In this document: piece by piece, positions 18,475 to 28,612 of the stretch
Numbering within the stretch: the stretch's first letter is position 1
How the letters are laid out: the number at the start of each line of letters is the position of its first letter
Source of the DNA: Polynucleobacter aenigmaticus
Lineage (GTDB): Bacteria > Pseudomonadota > Gammaproteobacteria > Burkholderiales > Burkholderiaceae
Direction of reading: 5' to 3'
NCBI RefSeq assembly: GCF_002206635.1
Contig: NZ_NGUO01000002.1
Location: 186,001 to 250,000, forward strand
Length of the DNA stretch: 64,000 nucleotides
Program-made: the position numbers and the translations under genes
Notes under the pieces: generated by a model
Databases searched by the model: none
What the model was told of the DNA's origin: nothing
Seen by the model: only the letters and a program-made list of their open reading frames with translations

Positions 18475-18672
18475 CCTGCCGCTCCCCCTGTCCTTGTTAC
18501 CTGAGAGATTCACACCAAGACCCAGCTTAGTGCTTGCTCCTTCGGTGCACCATAAAATGATGACTCTCCAGACGGCTATTTAGGATAAGCAGTACCTTCC
18601 TGTTGGGTACCTGAGCGTTCATGGGAGTTTGCGCCTTCGGTGGAGGCCTAGACCTCGCTCTCCTGCTTGACG
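18475..18672 (-). ncRNA. Tandem glycine riboswitch (two aptamers)
   Basis: On the minus strand there are two consecutive copies of the glycine aptamer pattern. Each has GGAGAG at the 5' side, then ACCGAAGG followed by a GC-rich GCAA turn, then CTCAGGTA with AGGACAG or CAGGAAGG at the 3' side. Aptamer 1 covers about 18590-18672, aptamer 2 about 18475-18582. A short GC-rich hairpin (TTTGC-ACGCGC-GCAAA) and an AGGAG follow, suggesting control of translation rather than termination. No gcvTHP gene or known glycine transporter is downstream. Confidence 0.88.
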
Positions 18673-18739
18673 CCAGTATATCTTGTTAAATTATCTTTCA
18701 ACTACGGGCTTATACCTAGCCTCACTACTCAGCAGGAAA

Positions 18740-19105
18740 TTAATTTACTTTCTTAATTTCTTTAATGGTGTTGCCTTCGCCCAACAAAACAATCTTGGGG
18801 ATATGCTGCGCAATTTCATCGTTGCCGACTTGGCCGTAAGTACAAATAATTAAATGATCGCCAACATGTGCCTTGCGTGCAGCAGCGCCATTGAGGGAGA
18901 TGATCCCAGAGCCACGTTTTGCTTTAATAATGTAGGTTGAAAAACGCTCGCCATTATTGATGTTGTAGAGTTCGATCTTTTCAAATTCACGCATATCAGC
19001 AGCATCAAGTAAATCCTCATCGATTCCGCATGATCCTTCGTAGTGCAAGTCCGCCTCAGTGACGGCTGCTCTGTGAATTTTTCCCAACAACATAATGCGA
19101 TTCAT
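18740..19105 (-). CDS. panD: Aspartate 1-decarboxylase
   Basis: Makes beta-alanine from aspartate for pantothenate and coenzyme A. The proenzyme self-cleaves between Gly24 and Ser25 in HYEGSCGID to form the pyruvoyl group. The remaining core is typical: [15 protein letters not shown] and [11 protein letters not shown]. Length is normal at 121 residues. It stands alone, with no other pantothenate gene in the window. Confidence 0.96.
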   Translation of the reverse strand: MNRIMLLGKIHRAAVTEADLHYEGSCGIDEDLLDAADMREFEKIELYNINNGERFSTYIIKAKRGSGIISLNGAAARKAHVGDHLIICTYGQVGNDEIAQHIPKIVLLGEGNTIKEIKKVN

Positions 19106-19196
19106 AGTATTTCCCCAGGAATTAAAAACGTGCCTCTTTCAGCATTTATGAATGACTGCCTTACTATTTTCTCAAATTTTTTTGAGGCGACACCAT

Positions 19197-19225
19197 CAAA
19201 AAAACCCCGCATATACGGGGCTTTC
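19197..19225 (-). terminator. Terminator after the phasin gene
   Basis: Stem CCCCG/CGGGG (19205-19220) with an A run on the plus-strand left, read as T on the minus strand. It lies about 25 bases beyond the phasin stop. Confidence 0.75.
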
Positions 19226-19246
19226 TGAATGGCTATTATCTACTAA

Positions 19247-19804
19247 TTACTTAGCGCGACTTTTTGCTGCTTTAGGCGCTTGGCCAAATTGACCTTGTGA
19301 AGCCTTCATTGCTGTTTCAACACTTTTCTCAAAGTTTGCAAATGCATCTTGAGTGCTTGAGCGAACTTGATCAAAGTTTTGCATTGTAGTATTAAATGCT
19401 GAAGTAAAAGCGCTTACATATGCCTCTGTACCAGCGGGTGCTTTTGAAGTAGCTGCAGCTACAAAACTCTTCAAGTCATCCTGAGATTGGTCAATAGCTG
19501 CTTCTACTGCCTCAACCAATTCCTGGTTTCCGCGACGCAATACTGCGGCAACTTTTTTCTGATACGCAGCAACTTCAGCAACTGCCTCTTGTACTTCTGG
19601 GCTCTGTAGTAGTTCTAACGCTGCCTTGGCATCTTTACCTTTTAACAATTCAGCAGCCTTTGCTTGTGCATTGGCTACAGCTTGTTGCGCTGCCTGGTAA
19701 TTAATTTCACTCAATTCTTGAGCATTCTCAAGAGCGGTTTGTCCTAAAGCGCGTGCGCTTTCAACGGATTTAGCTTGGTTTTCTGCAAATTGATTTTTGA
19801 ACAT
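19247..19804 (-). CDS. phaP: Phasin (polyhydroxyalkanoate granule protein)
   Basis: A 185-residue, all-helical, Ala/Gln-rich protein that coats storage granules. The N-terminal ENQAKSVESARALGQTALEN and NYQAAQQAVANAQAKAAELL segments match the Phasin_2 family, and the C-terminal tail ends in basic residues. There is no signal peptide. It implies that the organism makes polyhydroxyalkanoate. No pha synthesis gene lies nearby. Confidence 0.9.
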   Translation of the reverse strand: MFKNQFAENQAKSVESARALGQTALENAQELSEINYQAAQQAVANAQAKAAELLKGKDAKAALELLQSPEVQEAVAEVAAYQKKVAAVLRRGNQELVEAVEAAIDQSQDDLKSFVAAATSKAPAGTEAYVSAFTSAFNTTMQNFDQVRSSTQDAFANFEKSVETAMKASQGQFGQAPKAAKSRAK

Positions 19805-19976
19805 GATATTTCCTTTAAGGGGTTTATTTGTTGCACTGCACCATATTAATAGTTTATTTGGGGCTTAGCAAGCAAATATTGCTGCAAAGCAACATATGCC
19901 CTCGTCAGACCTGATGATTTATCACAAAAACAGGGTTGAGGACCGCTTAGAGCTTATTTTGCCGCCCACCAAAAGA

Positions 19977-20537
19977 TTAGGCGGGTTTGTTTTTTAAATA
20001 GTTGATCACCCACGCCGGATCCCTATCACTTGGAAATATGGGGTAATGAACAGCCTCAATCACGCCCTCATTGGCAATTAAGGTGATGCGCTTTAATAAA
20101 GTCATTCCAGCTGCAACAAACGTGGGTAATTGCAGCGCCCGCTGAAATTGATAATCCACATCGCTGACTATCGGAAATGGTAAATGCAAACGATCCGCCA
20201 TCTCTCGCTGGTATGCAGTTGATTGAACGCTCAGCCCCACCACCTGTGCACCAAGAGATTGAAGCTCTTGGTAGTGATCTCTGAACGAGCAGCTTTGCGG
20301 CGTACAACCTCTTGCCCCTGGTATCTGGTCCCATCCGTCTGGCAACGCAACATTGGGCTGGCCTGTCATGGGGTAACAGTAAATAACCAAATGGCCCTTG
20401 ATGTCACCCAAGTTGAGTTCCTTGCCCGTGCTTGCGCTCAACAAAAGAGTGGGTATGCGCATGCCCACTAAGTGATTAGCAGCTCCATCATCTTGAGGGA
20501 TGGGCAGGTCGGTGGGAAGCTGATTGAGATTCGTCAT
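19977..20537 (-). CDS. Peroxiredoxin-like redoxin
   Basis: A 186-residue AhpC/TSA-superfamily protein. It has Cys78 and Cys83 in GARGCTPQSCSFRDHYQEL, close to the peroxidatic cysteine position of atypical PrxQ/Prx5-like proteins, and a thioredoxin fold pattern (VIYCYPMTGQ, VVGLSVQS, PFPIVSDVDYQF). It probably reduces peroxides in the cytoplasm. Confidence 0.8.
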   Translation of the reverse strand: MTNLNQLPTDLPIPQDDGAANHLVGMRIPTLLLSASTGKELNLGDIKGHLVIYCYPMTGQPNVALPDGWDQIPGARGCTPQSCSFRDHYQELQSLGAQVVGLSVQSTAYQREMADRLHLPFPIVSDVDYQFQRALQLPTFVAAGMTLLKRITLIANEGVIEAVHYPIFPSDRDPAWVINYLKNKPA

Positions 20538-20567
20538 ATCTTTTACTTTATCTTAATTTCACCCAAT

Positions 20568-21134
20568 TTACTTGCATGCCCTTGGCGAAGATGACCCCTT
20601 TAAGGATGCTAGCTCAGCCATTGCCTCAAACTGTCGGCGCACAATGTTTTTGATAAAAAACTCAATCACTGCTGACGGCAGCAAAGAGTTTGGTTCAACT
20701 TGTGCGTCGTACTTAAATGTAGTGAAACCCTTGTCAGGCGATAGCCGCCAACTTCCTTTGTAATATTTTGTATCCCCACTCAACTGCTCAAAAAGCAGCA
20801 CTTTGTTAGGAACTTCAACGTACTCAAGCTCGGAGCGCATCTCAATCGGCATAAACAGTATTCGTTCTTCGAGCAAACGGGCCACCCTCACCTTATTGCC
20901 CAATCTTGAAAGCACCTTCGAATCTACTACCCCTGGAAAACTCTTAGCGCCCTCATAGTCAGTAATAAATGCAAAAGCTTCGCATACCGTAATGGGCACT
21001 TCATAGCTCGCACTCACCTGAAAACGATCGCCAGTTCTGGCAATCGCCAGCTTCAAGTCATAAGGATTAGATGCATCTTGCGCAAGGGCAATAGCAGCAG
21101 CTACAAAAAGGAAAATGCCGAGGATCCGCTTCAT
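20568..21134 (-). CDS. Exported SRPBCC (START-like) domain protein
   Basis: A 188-residue protein with an N-terminal signal peptide (MKRILGIFLFVAAAIALAQ) and a polyketide cyclase/START-like lipid-binding domain. Seen segments include YEVPITVCEAFAFITDYEGAK and FPGVVDSKVLSRLGNKVRV. It is probably periplasmic and binds a hydrophobic ligand. No neighbour points to a specific pathway. Confidence 0.72.
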   Translation of the reverse strand: MKRILGIFLFVAAAIALAQDASNPYDLKLAIARTGDRFQVSASYEVPITVCEAFAFITDYEGAKSFPGVVDSKVLSRLGNKVRVARLLEERILFMPIEMRSELEYVEVPNKVLLFEQLSGDTKYYKGSWRLSPDKGFTTFKYDAQVEPNSLLPSAVIEFFIKNIVRRQFEAMAELASLKGSSSPRACK

Positions 21135-21164
21135 GACAGTAGTTTAGGGGATTTTTATGACACC

Positions 21165-21680
21165 CTATTTTCGGATGTTTTCCAGCTTTTCACTTAAGGC
21201 CTCCACCGCTTTTGTTAATGCGCGTAGCTCTTTCTCTTTCATCAAATCAATTTTTTGATGGAGCAACTCTATCTCTAGCTCCGCCTTTATATTCACCTCA
21301 AAGTCATTGCTAGCCTGTTGACGATCAATTTCTGACAGTCGGTTTTGGCTCATCATAATTGCTGGGGCCGTGTATGCCGCCTGAAAAGACAACATTAGAT
21401 TTAGCAGAATAAATGGGTAGGGATCCCATGCATTTGAGCCATTAATTGAGTTGTAGCTAATCCAAGCAAAGATACAGACACTCTGAATGATGATGAACTT
21501 CCAGGAGCCCACTGTTTTAGCAACAACATCAGAAATATGCTGGCCCGCTGTTAGTTCGGGTGCCAAATCATGCATGTGGCCCGAGATCCTGCTGGGAAGT
21601 CCTTGGCGGTGCCTTCTTCTGTGGGCTCTTAAGGCCTCTAGCACTTGCAACTCTTCAGTGGTGGGTGTTATTGCAGTCAT
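21165..21680 (-). CDS. DUF1003 membrane protein
   Basis: A 171-residue protein with two membrane helices in the middle (about residues 60-105) and a charged C-terminal coiled coil. The pattern DVVAKTVGSWKFIIIQSV, then YPFILLNLMLSFQAAYTAP and MMSQNR is diagnostic of DUF1003. The function is unknown. It is the first gene to the left of the tRNA-Phe repeat array. Confidence 0.87.
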   Translation of the reverse strand: MTAITPTTEELQVLEALRAHRRRHRQGLPSRISGHMHDLAPELTAGQHISDVVAKTVGSWKFIIIQSVCIFAWISYNSINGSNAWDPYPFILLNLMLSFQAAYTAPAIMMSQNRLSEIDRQQASNDFEVNIKAELEIELLHQKIDLMKEKELRALTKAVEALSEKLENIRK

Positions 21681-21802
21681 AGCCCCTCTTCCTTATTTAA
21701 GCTCTATATGCCTATTTTATGGGAGTGCAGCTCAATCAGTAGCCGAACGTAGCAGCCCCAATGGTTCATCTTCATGTTCTAGCAGGCGGCATTCCGCAAA
21801 CG

Positions 21803-21865
21803 AAAAACCACCCGAAGGTGGTTTTGGTATTCCTTGATGACCCAAGATAAAAATAGTTAGAGCCA
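21803..21865. repeat. tRNA-Phe repeat R1 (terminator plus heavily decayed tRNA 3' half)
   Basis: The hairpin ACCACC-CGAA-GGTGGT and the following TTTTGGT match the sequence after the live tRNA-Phe gene. The next part (TTCCTTGATGACCCAAG) still resembles the tRNA 3' end plus CCA, but the T arm is lost. It follows the sodC stop and probably serves as its terminator. Confidence 0.65.
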
Positions 21866-21876
21866 AGGTGCGGCTC

Positions 21877-22401
21877 TTATTTAATTAGTCCGCAAGCAAT
21901 TCTAGGGCCAGAATTACCTGCTGGCTGTGATTTGTAATCATCGGGATCGCGATGAACAACAACAGATCTTCCCAAGATTCCATTCGGGCCATTATTAACC
22001 GCAAAACCACTTAGCTTGGCTGAATAACTAGCATTACCATTGGCATCCGACTTAATATTGGGCATATCTCCAGCATGATTTGACCCGCTACCTGGCATCC
22101 CGTGTGATTTTGTATCTGGGTTAAAGTGCCCGCCCGCACTAGTGGCATCAGGAGCAGTGCAATCCCCTTTTTCGTGAACATGGAAACCTTGCTCAGCATT
22201 CGGTTTCAAGCCAGAAAAGTTTCCGCTTACCAAAACATCATGCCCTTGCCATACAAAATTCACCGTACCCTTAGCATTTGATCCTGAGCGCGAATCTAGG
22301 CTGGCCGATGCTTTTTGTCCATTGCCATGCTCGATAGACTGACACGCAACCAACGATACAGTGGCCAAAGCGCCGATTACCAGAGAAATACGTTTAATCA
22401 T
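21877..22401 (-). CDS. sodC: Cu/Zn superoxide dismutase lipoprotein
   Basis: Dismutates superoxide outside the cytoplasm. The signal sequence has a lipobox-like VSLVACQ, so it is probably lipid-anchored. Metal-binding residues are seen in FHVHEKGDC, AGGHFNPDTKSHG, HAGDMPNI and RSVVVHRDPDDY, and the terminal RIACGLI supplies the disulfide cysteine. It is the first cargo gene between repeats R1 and R2. Confidence 0.94.
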   Translation of the reverse strand: MIKRISLVIGALATVSLVACQSIEHGNGQKASASLDSRSGSNAKGTVNFVWQGHDVLVSGNFSGLKPNAEQGFHVHEKGDCTAPDATSAGGHFNPDTKSHGMPGSGSNHAGDMPNIKSDANGNASYSAKLSGFAVNNGPNGILGRSVVVHRDPDDYKSQPAGNSGPRIACGLIK

Positions 22402-22513
22402 TGCCGCTACTCCTTATTCATATTAATAGAAAATATCTCACAATTAATTCTCACATAAATAATATCGAACCAAAGCAAAGACCCCATAGCGAGTAGTCTT
22501 ATTGATATTAGAT

Positions 22514-22960
22514 CTACTTTTTAGACTTATATTTTTGTATTGCCTCTTTGAGGTCGGTATATTCTTCGCACCCAAAAGTACACGCCTTATCAAGCCTTGC
22601 CAATAGAGCCTCTGCACCAGGCAAGTCATTATTAATCAACTTGAGCTTTCCGTAATACTCGAGAGCCCCGCGATGCTCTGGATTTAATTTCAACGCGGCT
22701 TGATAATATTTTTCAGCCCCAACTAAGTCGGGCGGCTGCTTTTTACGCAGGCTATAGCCCATCAAATTATTCCAATCAGCTGAACTTGTGTCATTAGCAC
22801 CCTGCAATTGCTTAATGGCCTGATCGTATTTTTCAGACTTAATACTTGCCCTTGATTCTGTTAGCCAAGTCGGATCTTGTTTGGTCGGAGAAATGTCTGC
22901 AGCTCGAGATGGCTCAAGCATAGAGAGAAGTAATAAAAATGTTGTGGCTATTTTTCTCAT
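22514..22960 (-). CDS. Secreted tetratricopeptide-repeat protein
   Basis: A protein of about 148 residues from ATG at 22960 (MRKIATTFLLLLSM), which gives a clear signal peptide ending near PSRA; a longer frame begins at 23008. The mature part holds TPR units (KYDQAIKQLQGAND, GAEKYYQAALKLNPEHRGAL). Two cysteines near the end (CTFGCEEY) could pair. It is probably a periplasmic assembly or scaffold protein of unknown partner. Confidence 0.72.
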   Translation of the reverse strand: MRKIATTFLLLLSMLEPSRAADISPTKQDPTWLTESRASIKSEKYDQAIKQLQGANDTSSADWNNLMGYSLRKKQPPDLVGAEKYYQAALKLNPEHRGALEYYGKLKLINNDLPGAEALLARLDKACTFGCEEYTDLKEAIQKYKSKK

Positions 22961-23004
22961 ATAAGGGACTCTGATTAATGATCCGTCATTTATATACCCA
23001 TTCC

Positions 23005-23715
23005 TCAAATCATGCTTAGGGTGGCCTTAGTTTTAATCGAGTCCAACACTTTGCTTAATGCACTACCTTCAAAGTTTGGTTTTTCACCAATCTCTTCAAA
23101 AGGGTGGCCGAATCGATTGACCCAAAACACATCAAAGCCGTACCACTTAGCCGCCAGAGCATCCCAAGCGTTGCTAGATACAAACAAAATTTCTTCTTTC
23201 TTGACGGAGAATGCTGTTAATAGCAATTCATAGGCTTGTGGGGCAGTTTTAAATAAGCGCACATCCTCGATAGTGACCACTTTATCTAGGTAAGGCTTCA
23301 AGCCATTACTCTCGACCACGGTGGCTAACATCTCCTTGCTTCCATTTGACAAAATGGCAGTAGAAATTCCTTTTTCTTTGATTGTCTTAAGTACATTTAG
23401 GCTATCGTCAAAACTAGTGAGCTTGGCATACTGATCCATCAATTGCTTCTCGTAGTCAGGGGTAAGATGTAAGTCCATCCGCTTACAAACATAACGCAAG
23501 GAGCGAATTGTTAACTCCCAAAAGGGAAGGCAATACTTACTTCCATTTGGGTTGGGATCGCTCATTGTCACTAAGCGGGTATATTCGATTTGGCGATCAC
23601 GCCACATCAAAGCAAGGGCCTGACCATGCCCCGGAAATAATTCTTCTGCTAACCGCCCCATGGAATACACGTCAAATAATGTTCCGTAGGCATCAAAGGC
23701 TATGAGCTTATACAT
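23005..23715 (-). CDS. HAD hydrolase, type II haloacid dehalogenase-like
   Basis: The frame is open from 23865, but ATG at 23715 (MYKLIAFDAYGTLFDVYS) has a GGGGG ribosome site and matches the family start. Motif I is DAYGTLFD with nucleophile Asp, motif II LSNGS, and motif III includes the Lys of FKTAPQAYELL, followed by VSSNAWDALAAKWYGF as in L-2-haloacid dehalogenases. The substrate is uncertain; many such proteins act on phosphates. Confidence 0.82.
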   Translation of the reverse strand: MYKLIAFDAYGTLFDVYSMGRLAEELFPGHGQALALMWRDRQIEYTRLVTMSDPNPNGSKYCLPFWELTIRSLRYVCKRMDLHLTPDYEKQLMDQYAKLTSFDDSLNVLKTIKEKGISTAILSNGSKEMLATVVESNGLKPYLDKVVTIEDVRLFKTAPQAYELLLTAFSVKKEEILFVSSNAWDALAAKWYGFDVFWVNRFGHPFEEIGEKPNFEGSALSKVLDSIKTKATLSMI

Positions 23716-23901
23716 GTTATCCCCCATTCTTATGTATGAATTTCTATTGTCGTTTAAAACGACATTTCTTGATGGCTCGATGCGGACTTGACCAAGGGCA
23801 TACGAGCCCTCATCCTTGCGGAAAGAGCTCACATGCCTCCCAGCAATTTGGGGCTTATAAATCACCTTAAATTGATCGCCTCAATTATCCATTCCCACAT
23901 A

Positions 23902-23958
23902 TAAAAACCACCCGAAGGTGGTTGTGTTGTTTCTTGGTTGCCAGAGACGCGAGTAAGC
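23902..23958. repeat. tRNA-Phe repeat R2 (terminator plus decayed tRNA 3' end)
   Basis: The hairpin ACCACC-CGAA-GGTGG is intact. It is followed by TTGTTTCTTGGTTGCC, close to the spacer and CCA end next to the live tRNA, and then by diverged sequence. It lies between the HAD gene and the acyltransferase, whose stop is at its edge. Confidence 0.65.
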
Positions 23959-24810
23959 TTACCCTAAAGGAGCCCTCTCGGCTCCGGCTGGATGTTTGTA
24001 GCGGTTATAAGACCACAAATATTGGTGCGGCCTGGAAACGATCATGTCCTCAAAATATTCATTCATTTCTGTACAGGCCTCAACCAAGCATTCTGGGAAT
24101 GCCTGCGGCATTAGTCGACTCTTAATCATCCAGCCCTTGCCAAGCCCCAACCTTTCTGCACCAACAAAAATGGTTGCCACATTAGCTTGACGAGCTAGTT
24201 TGACTGGGAATGAAGTTGTATAAGCGTACTGATTAAAAAATTTTGCCCAAACTCCATCGCCGACACTGGGGACTTGGTCAGCCAATATACCAACCACCTC
24301 GCCCCTTGCTAAGGCTCGCTTAATCTGACGAACGCCGCCAATATTCGCCTCAACAAACTCCATCCGGGAATGTTTCCGAGATTTAAGCATTAGCTCATTC
24401 ACCCACCTTTTTCGGGCTGGTCTATACATTACCGTTGCCCTCATATGCTCGGCAAAAATACGAGGCACTATTTCAAACCCGCCCAAATGTGATGCAAGAA
24501 CAATTAATCCATTTCCATTTTTGGATAACTCAATAATTTGATCTAAGTTTTCTATGGTTGCTTTATTAATGGAAGATTTTGGATGTCCCCAAATCCACAG
24601 AGTATCTGCAAACATCATTCCAGATTCTGCCGCCACCCTCCATGGAGTTAATTTAAATCCAGAGTAATCTGCGGCGCTGTGATGATTTTTATTTAAGCGC
24701 GCCCGATACCGATGGGAGCACAAGTAAATCATTAGCCCTACACCTGCCCCAGAAATCTGAAGGGCTGCCAACGGAAGTGAGCTAAAGAGCCTCAATATGA
24801 AATACAACAT
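23959..24810 (-). CDS. Second LpxL/LpxM-family acyltransferase
   Basis: A 283-residue lysophospholipid acyltransferase of the lipid A type. It has an N-terminal hydrophobic anchor, the H(X)4E motif in ASHLGGFEIVP, then the RPARKRWVNELMLKSRK and ILADQVPSVGDGVWAKFF segments. It differs clearly from the copy at 9243. It is the only gene between repeats R2 and R3, so it appears to be acquired cargo that could alter the lipopolysaccharide acyl pattern. Confidence 0.83.
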   Translation of the reverse strand: MLYFILRLFSSLPLAALQISGAGVGLMIYLCSHRYRARLNKNHHSAADYSGFKLTPWRVAAESGMMFADTLWIWGHPKSSINKATIENLDQIIELSKNGNGLIVLASHLGGFEIVPRIFAEHMRATVMYRPARKRWVNELMLKSRKHSRMEFVEANIGGVRQIKRALARGEVVGILADQVPSVGDGVWAKFFNQYAYTTSFPVKLARQANVATIFVGAERLGLGKGWMIKSRLMPQAFPECLVEACTEMNEYFEDMIVSRPHQYLWSYNRYKHPAGAERAPLG

Positions 24811-24831
24811 TGGCCATTCTAGACTCTATTA

Positions 24832-24908
24832 AAGAAAAGTCGCCTGAAGGTGATTTTGGCGCTTGATGGTTGCGCGGCAGTTGGTCAACTGGGGCCTAGG
24901 ATGCCCAA
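24832..24908. repeat. tRNA-Phe repeat R3 (decayed, reaches the anticodon arm)
   Basis: The hairpin has changed to AGTCGCC-TGAA-GGTGATT but still pairs by G-T wobbles. A decayed tRNA 3' half follows and ends in AGGAT-GCCCA-ATCCT, which lines up with the anticodon arm AGGAT-TTTCA-ATCCT of the live tRNA (minus-strand gene read on the plus strand). The stop codon of the DUF1275 gene (24896-24898) lies inside the repeat. Confidence 0.7.
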
Positions 24909-25657
24909 TCCTTCATCTTCGCGCTAATATCCCGATATATCTGAAAACCAGCAATCAAGACAAGCAAGAGGGATAAGGGGATCACTGATATATAGCCAAC
25001 CTTATTAAAGCTAAGCGCTCCAATAATCCCGCCAATCAGAAACATTCCAAAAATAAATAAATGGGTTTTTAACTTTTCTCTATTGGCCCTCACATAAGCA
25101 CCCTCATTAGCCTCTTGTGACTTATTCCAATAAATCAATTTTCCCAATTCAATACCTATATCCGTAATTACGCCTGTCATATGAGTGGTCCTAATTTCCG
25201 CTCTAGAGGCTTTAGTAACTATGGCGTTCTGCAAGCCCATGACAAAACATAAGAGTAGGGCAATCGCCGGAACCGTTAAAGGCAAATACATATTTAGGTT
25301 GGCGCCCACTAAACCAAATACCAATAACAAAACCGCCTCAACCAATAAAGGCAAAGCAAACTCACTATGGATTTTTCTTCTACGCCCCCAATTAACAATG
25401 ATGGCAGTGGTTGCGGCGCCAGATAGAAACGAAAGCAAAAGTGAAATGCCGCCCAAAACAGAAATAAAGTCATTAAGAGCTAGGTCATCGCCAATTGCCG
25501 AAATAATTCCACTCATATGGGAGGTATAGCGGGCAATGGCCAAAAATCCGCCAGCATTTACCGCGCCGGCTACAAATGCCATGTAGGCACCCAACTGAAC
25601 ATTGGTCTTATATGACCGTTGCGTACTCGTTAAAAGTTGAATGAACTTAATTGGCAT
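24896..25657 (-). CDS. DUF1275 (YoaK-type) membrane protein
   Basis: A 253-residue protein with about six membrane helices. The GAVNAGGFLAIARYTSHMSG segment and the later FVMGLQNAIVTKAS and TTHMTGVITDIGIELG are typical of DUF1275. The role is unknown, perhaps transport. Its last codons (encoding A-S and the stop) are supplied by repeat R3, as if the gene had been fused to the repeat at insertion. Confidence 0.88.
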   Translation of the reverse strand: MPIKFIQLLTSTQRSYKTNVQLGAYMAFVAGAVNAGGFLAIARYTSHMSGIISAIGDDLALNDFISVLGGISLLLSFLSGAATTAIIVNWGRRRKIHSEFALPLLVEAVLLLVFGLVGANLNMYLPLTVPAIALLLCFVMGLQNAIVTKASRAEIRTTHMTGVITDIGIELGKLIYWNKSQEANEGAYVRANREKLKTHLFIFGMFLIGGIIGALSFNKVGYISVIPLSLLLVLIAGFQIYRDISAKMKDWAS

Positions 25658-25711
25658 TGAGGCTTCATTCTACGGCCACGGGCTTGATGCCCCCTTATCG
25701 AGCCCCGCAAA

Positions 25712-25788
25712 TGAAAAAAGACCCAGAGTAGTTTTGGCACTTCTTGGTGACTCGGGACGTAATCAACTAGGGCCGAGGATGCCCGATC
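25712..25788. repeat. tRNA-Phe repeat R4 (decayed)
   Basis: The hairpin is largely lost (AAAGACCCAGAGTAGTTTT). The following CACTTCTTGGTGACTCGGGAC matches the CCA end and acceptor strand in part, and GGGCCGAGGATGCCCGATCT matches R3 and the anticodon arm pattern. It lies between DUF1275 and katG. Confidence 0.65.
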
Positions 25789-25790
25789 TT

Positions 25791-25802
25791 ATTATCGATA
25801 AT
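25791..25802. promoter_or_regulatory. 12-base palindrome upstream of katG
   Basis: ATTATCGATAAT is a perfect palindrome, followed by a related half (CGATTATT). It lies about 350 bases before katG in the leader region and could be an operator. I cannot match it to OxyR, Fur or another known site. Confidence 0.25.
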
Positions 25803-25882
25803 TTCGATTATTGAGTTCATTTAAATTCATTGGCCTGATATCGACAGAAGGAGCAAGATAAGTTCATCGCAACCAACAATAG

Positions 25883-26020
25883 ATGAAGTTAAAAATGAAA
25901 ATTCAAAATAGATTAGCGAGAATAGCTGAAGGCCTGTACTTTATTAACCATAGATACGAGATGGATTTGAAAACTATTTTAAATCTGGCTCCAGGGGCCA
26001 TTAAGGAGACTCAATCATGA
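25883..26020 (+). CDS. Small ORF 1 upstream of katG
   Basis: Encodes 45 residues beginning MKLKMKIQNRLARIAEGLY, basic with no recognised domain. Its stop overlaps the start of a second small ORF (ATGA), which has an AAGGAG at a proper distance. The coupled arrangement is the only support; it could be a leader peptide or a gene remnant. Confidence 0.35.
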   Translation: MKLKMKIQNRLARIAEGLYFINHRYEMDLKTILNLAPGAIKETQS

Positions 26021-26112
26021 ACATTCTCATCCACTTCATGGCGGGTAGATGGCCGTCACAAAAAGGGAGTAGCATCAAAATTAAGCAAATCGAACTAAAT
26101 CAGCTAAGCTGA
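26017..26112 (+). CDS. Small ORF 2 upstream of katG
   Basis: Encodes 31 residues beginning MNILIHFMAGRWPSQKG. An AAGGAG lies eight bases before the ATG, and the start overlaps the stop of small ORF 1. It ends 39 bases before katG. No family is recognised. Confidence 0.35.
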   Translation: MNILIHFMAGRWPSQKGSSIKIKQIELNQLS

Positions 26113-26130
26113 AATAGTCGTCCAAAATGA

Positions 26131-28305
<2,175 letters not shown>

Positions 28306-28325
28306 ATAAATCAGAAATTACTTAT

Positions 28326-28352
28326 AAGAGGTAGCAGTTGCTACCTCTTTTT
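28326..28352 (+). terminator. Terminator after katG
   Basis: Stem AAGAGGTAGCA/TGCTACCTCTT with a two-base loop followed by a T run, 20 bases beyond the katG stop. Confidence 0.88.
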
Positions 28353-28387
28353 TATTAATCAAAATTTATCGCTTAAAACAGCATCTA

Positions 28388-28528
28388 CTAAAACAGAAAT
28401 ATCGACTTGATATGCCCTTTTAGTGCGCTCAATTGAAAGCCTATCGCGACTATTGCAAGGAAAATCACCAGAGTAAGTATTTCCGCAATGTGTCTTATTA
28501 AGTAATTCTGAGACTTACGGCGCACCAT
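28388..28528 (-). CDS. Possible small single-helix membrane protein or gene remnant
   Basis: ATG at 28528 encodes 46 residues with one strong hydrophobic stretch (ILTLVIFLAIVAIGF). There is no ribosome site, and the frame stays open upstream as far as the decayed tRNA copy at 28577. It may therefore be the C-terminal end of a lost membrane protein gene rather than a gene of its own. Confidence 0.3.
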   Translation of the reverse strand: MVRRKSQNYLIRHIAEILTLVIFLAIVAIGFQLSALKGHIKSIFLF

Positions 28529-28576
28529 TGTCTGGAAAAAAGCAAATGGCCCAACAGCTAGGCTATTCGGATTTTT

Positions 28577-28611
28577 GATGTTCCGAGCAGAATCGAACCA
28601 ACAATATAAGG
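28577..28611. repeat. tRNA-Phe remnant R5b
   Basis: GCAGAATCGAACCA followed by ACAATATAAGG (28587-28611) matches 20 of 25 bases of the T arm and variable region of the live tRNA-Phe gene. No hairpin is kept. It lies directly after the stop of a 50-residue lipoprotein gene, matching the gene-then-repeat order seen elsewhere in the array. Confidence 0.6.
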
Positions 28612-28612
28612 T

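Noticed and set aside
22463..22482. TCGAACCA followed by A-rich sequence as another tRNA-Phe remnant between sodC and the TPR gene
   Set aside because: Only eight contiguous bases match and no hairpin or acceptor part is present; this can be chance.
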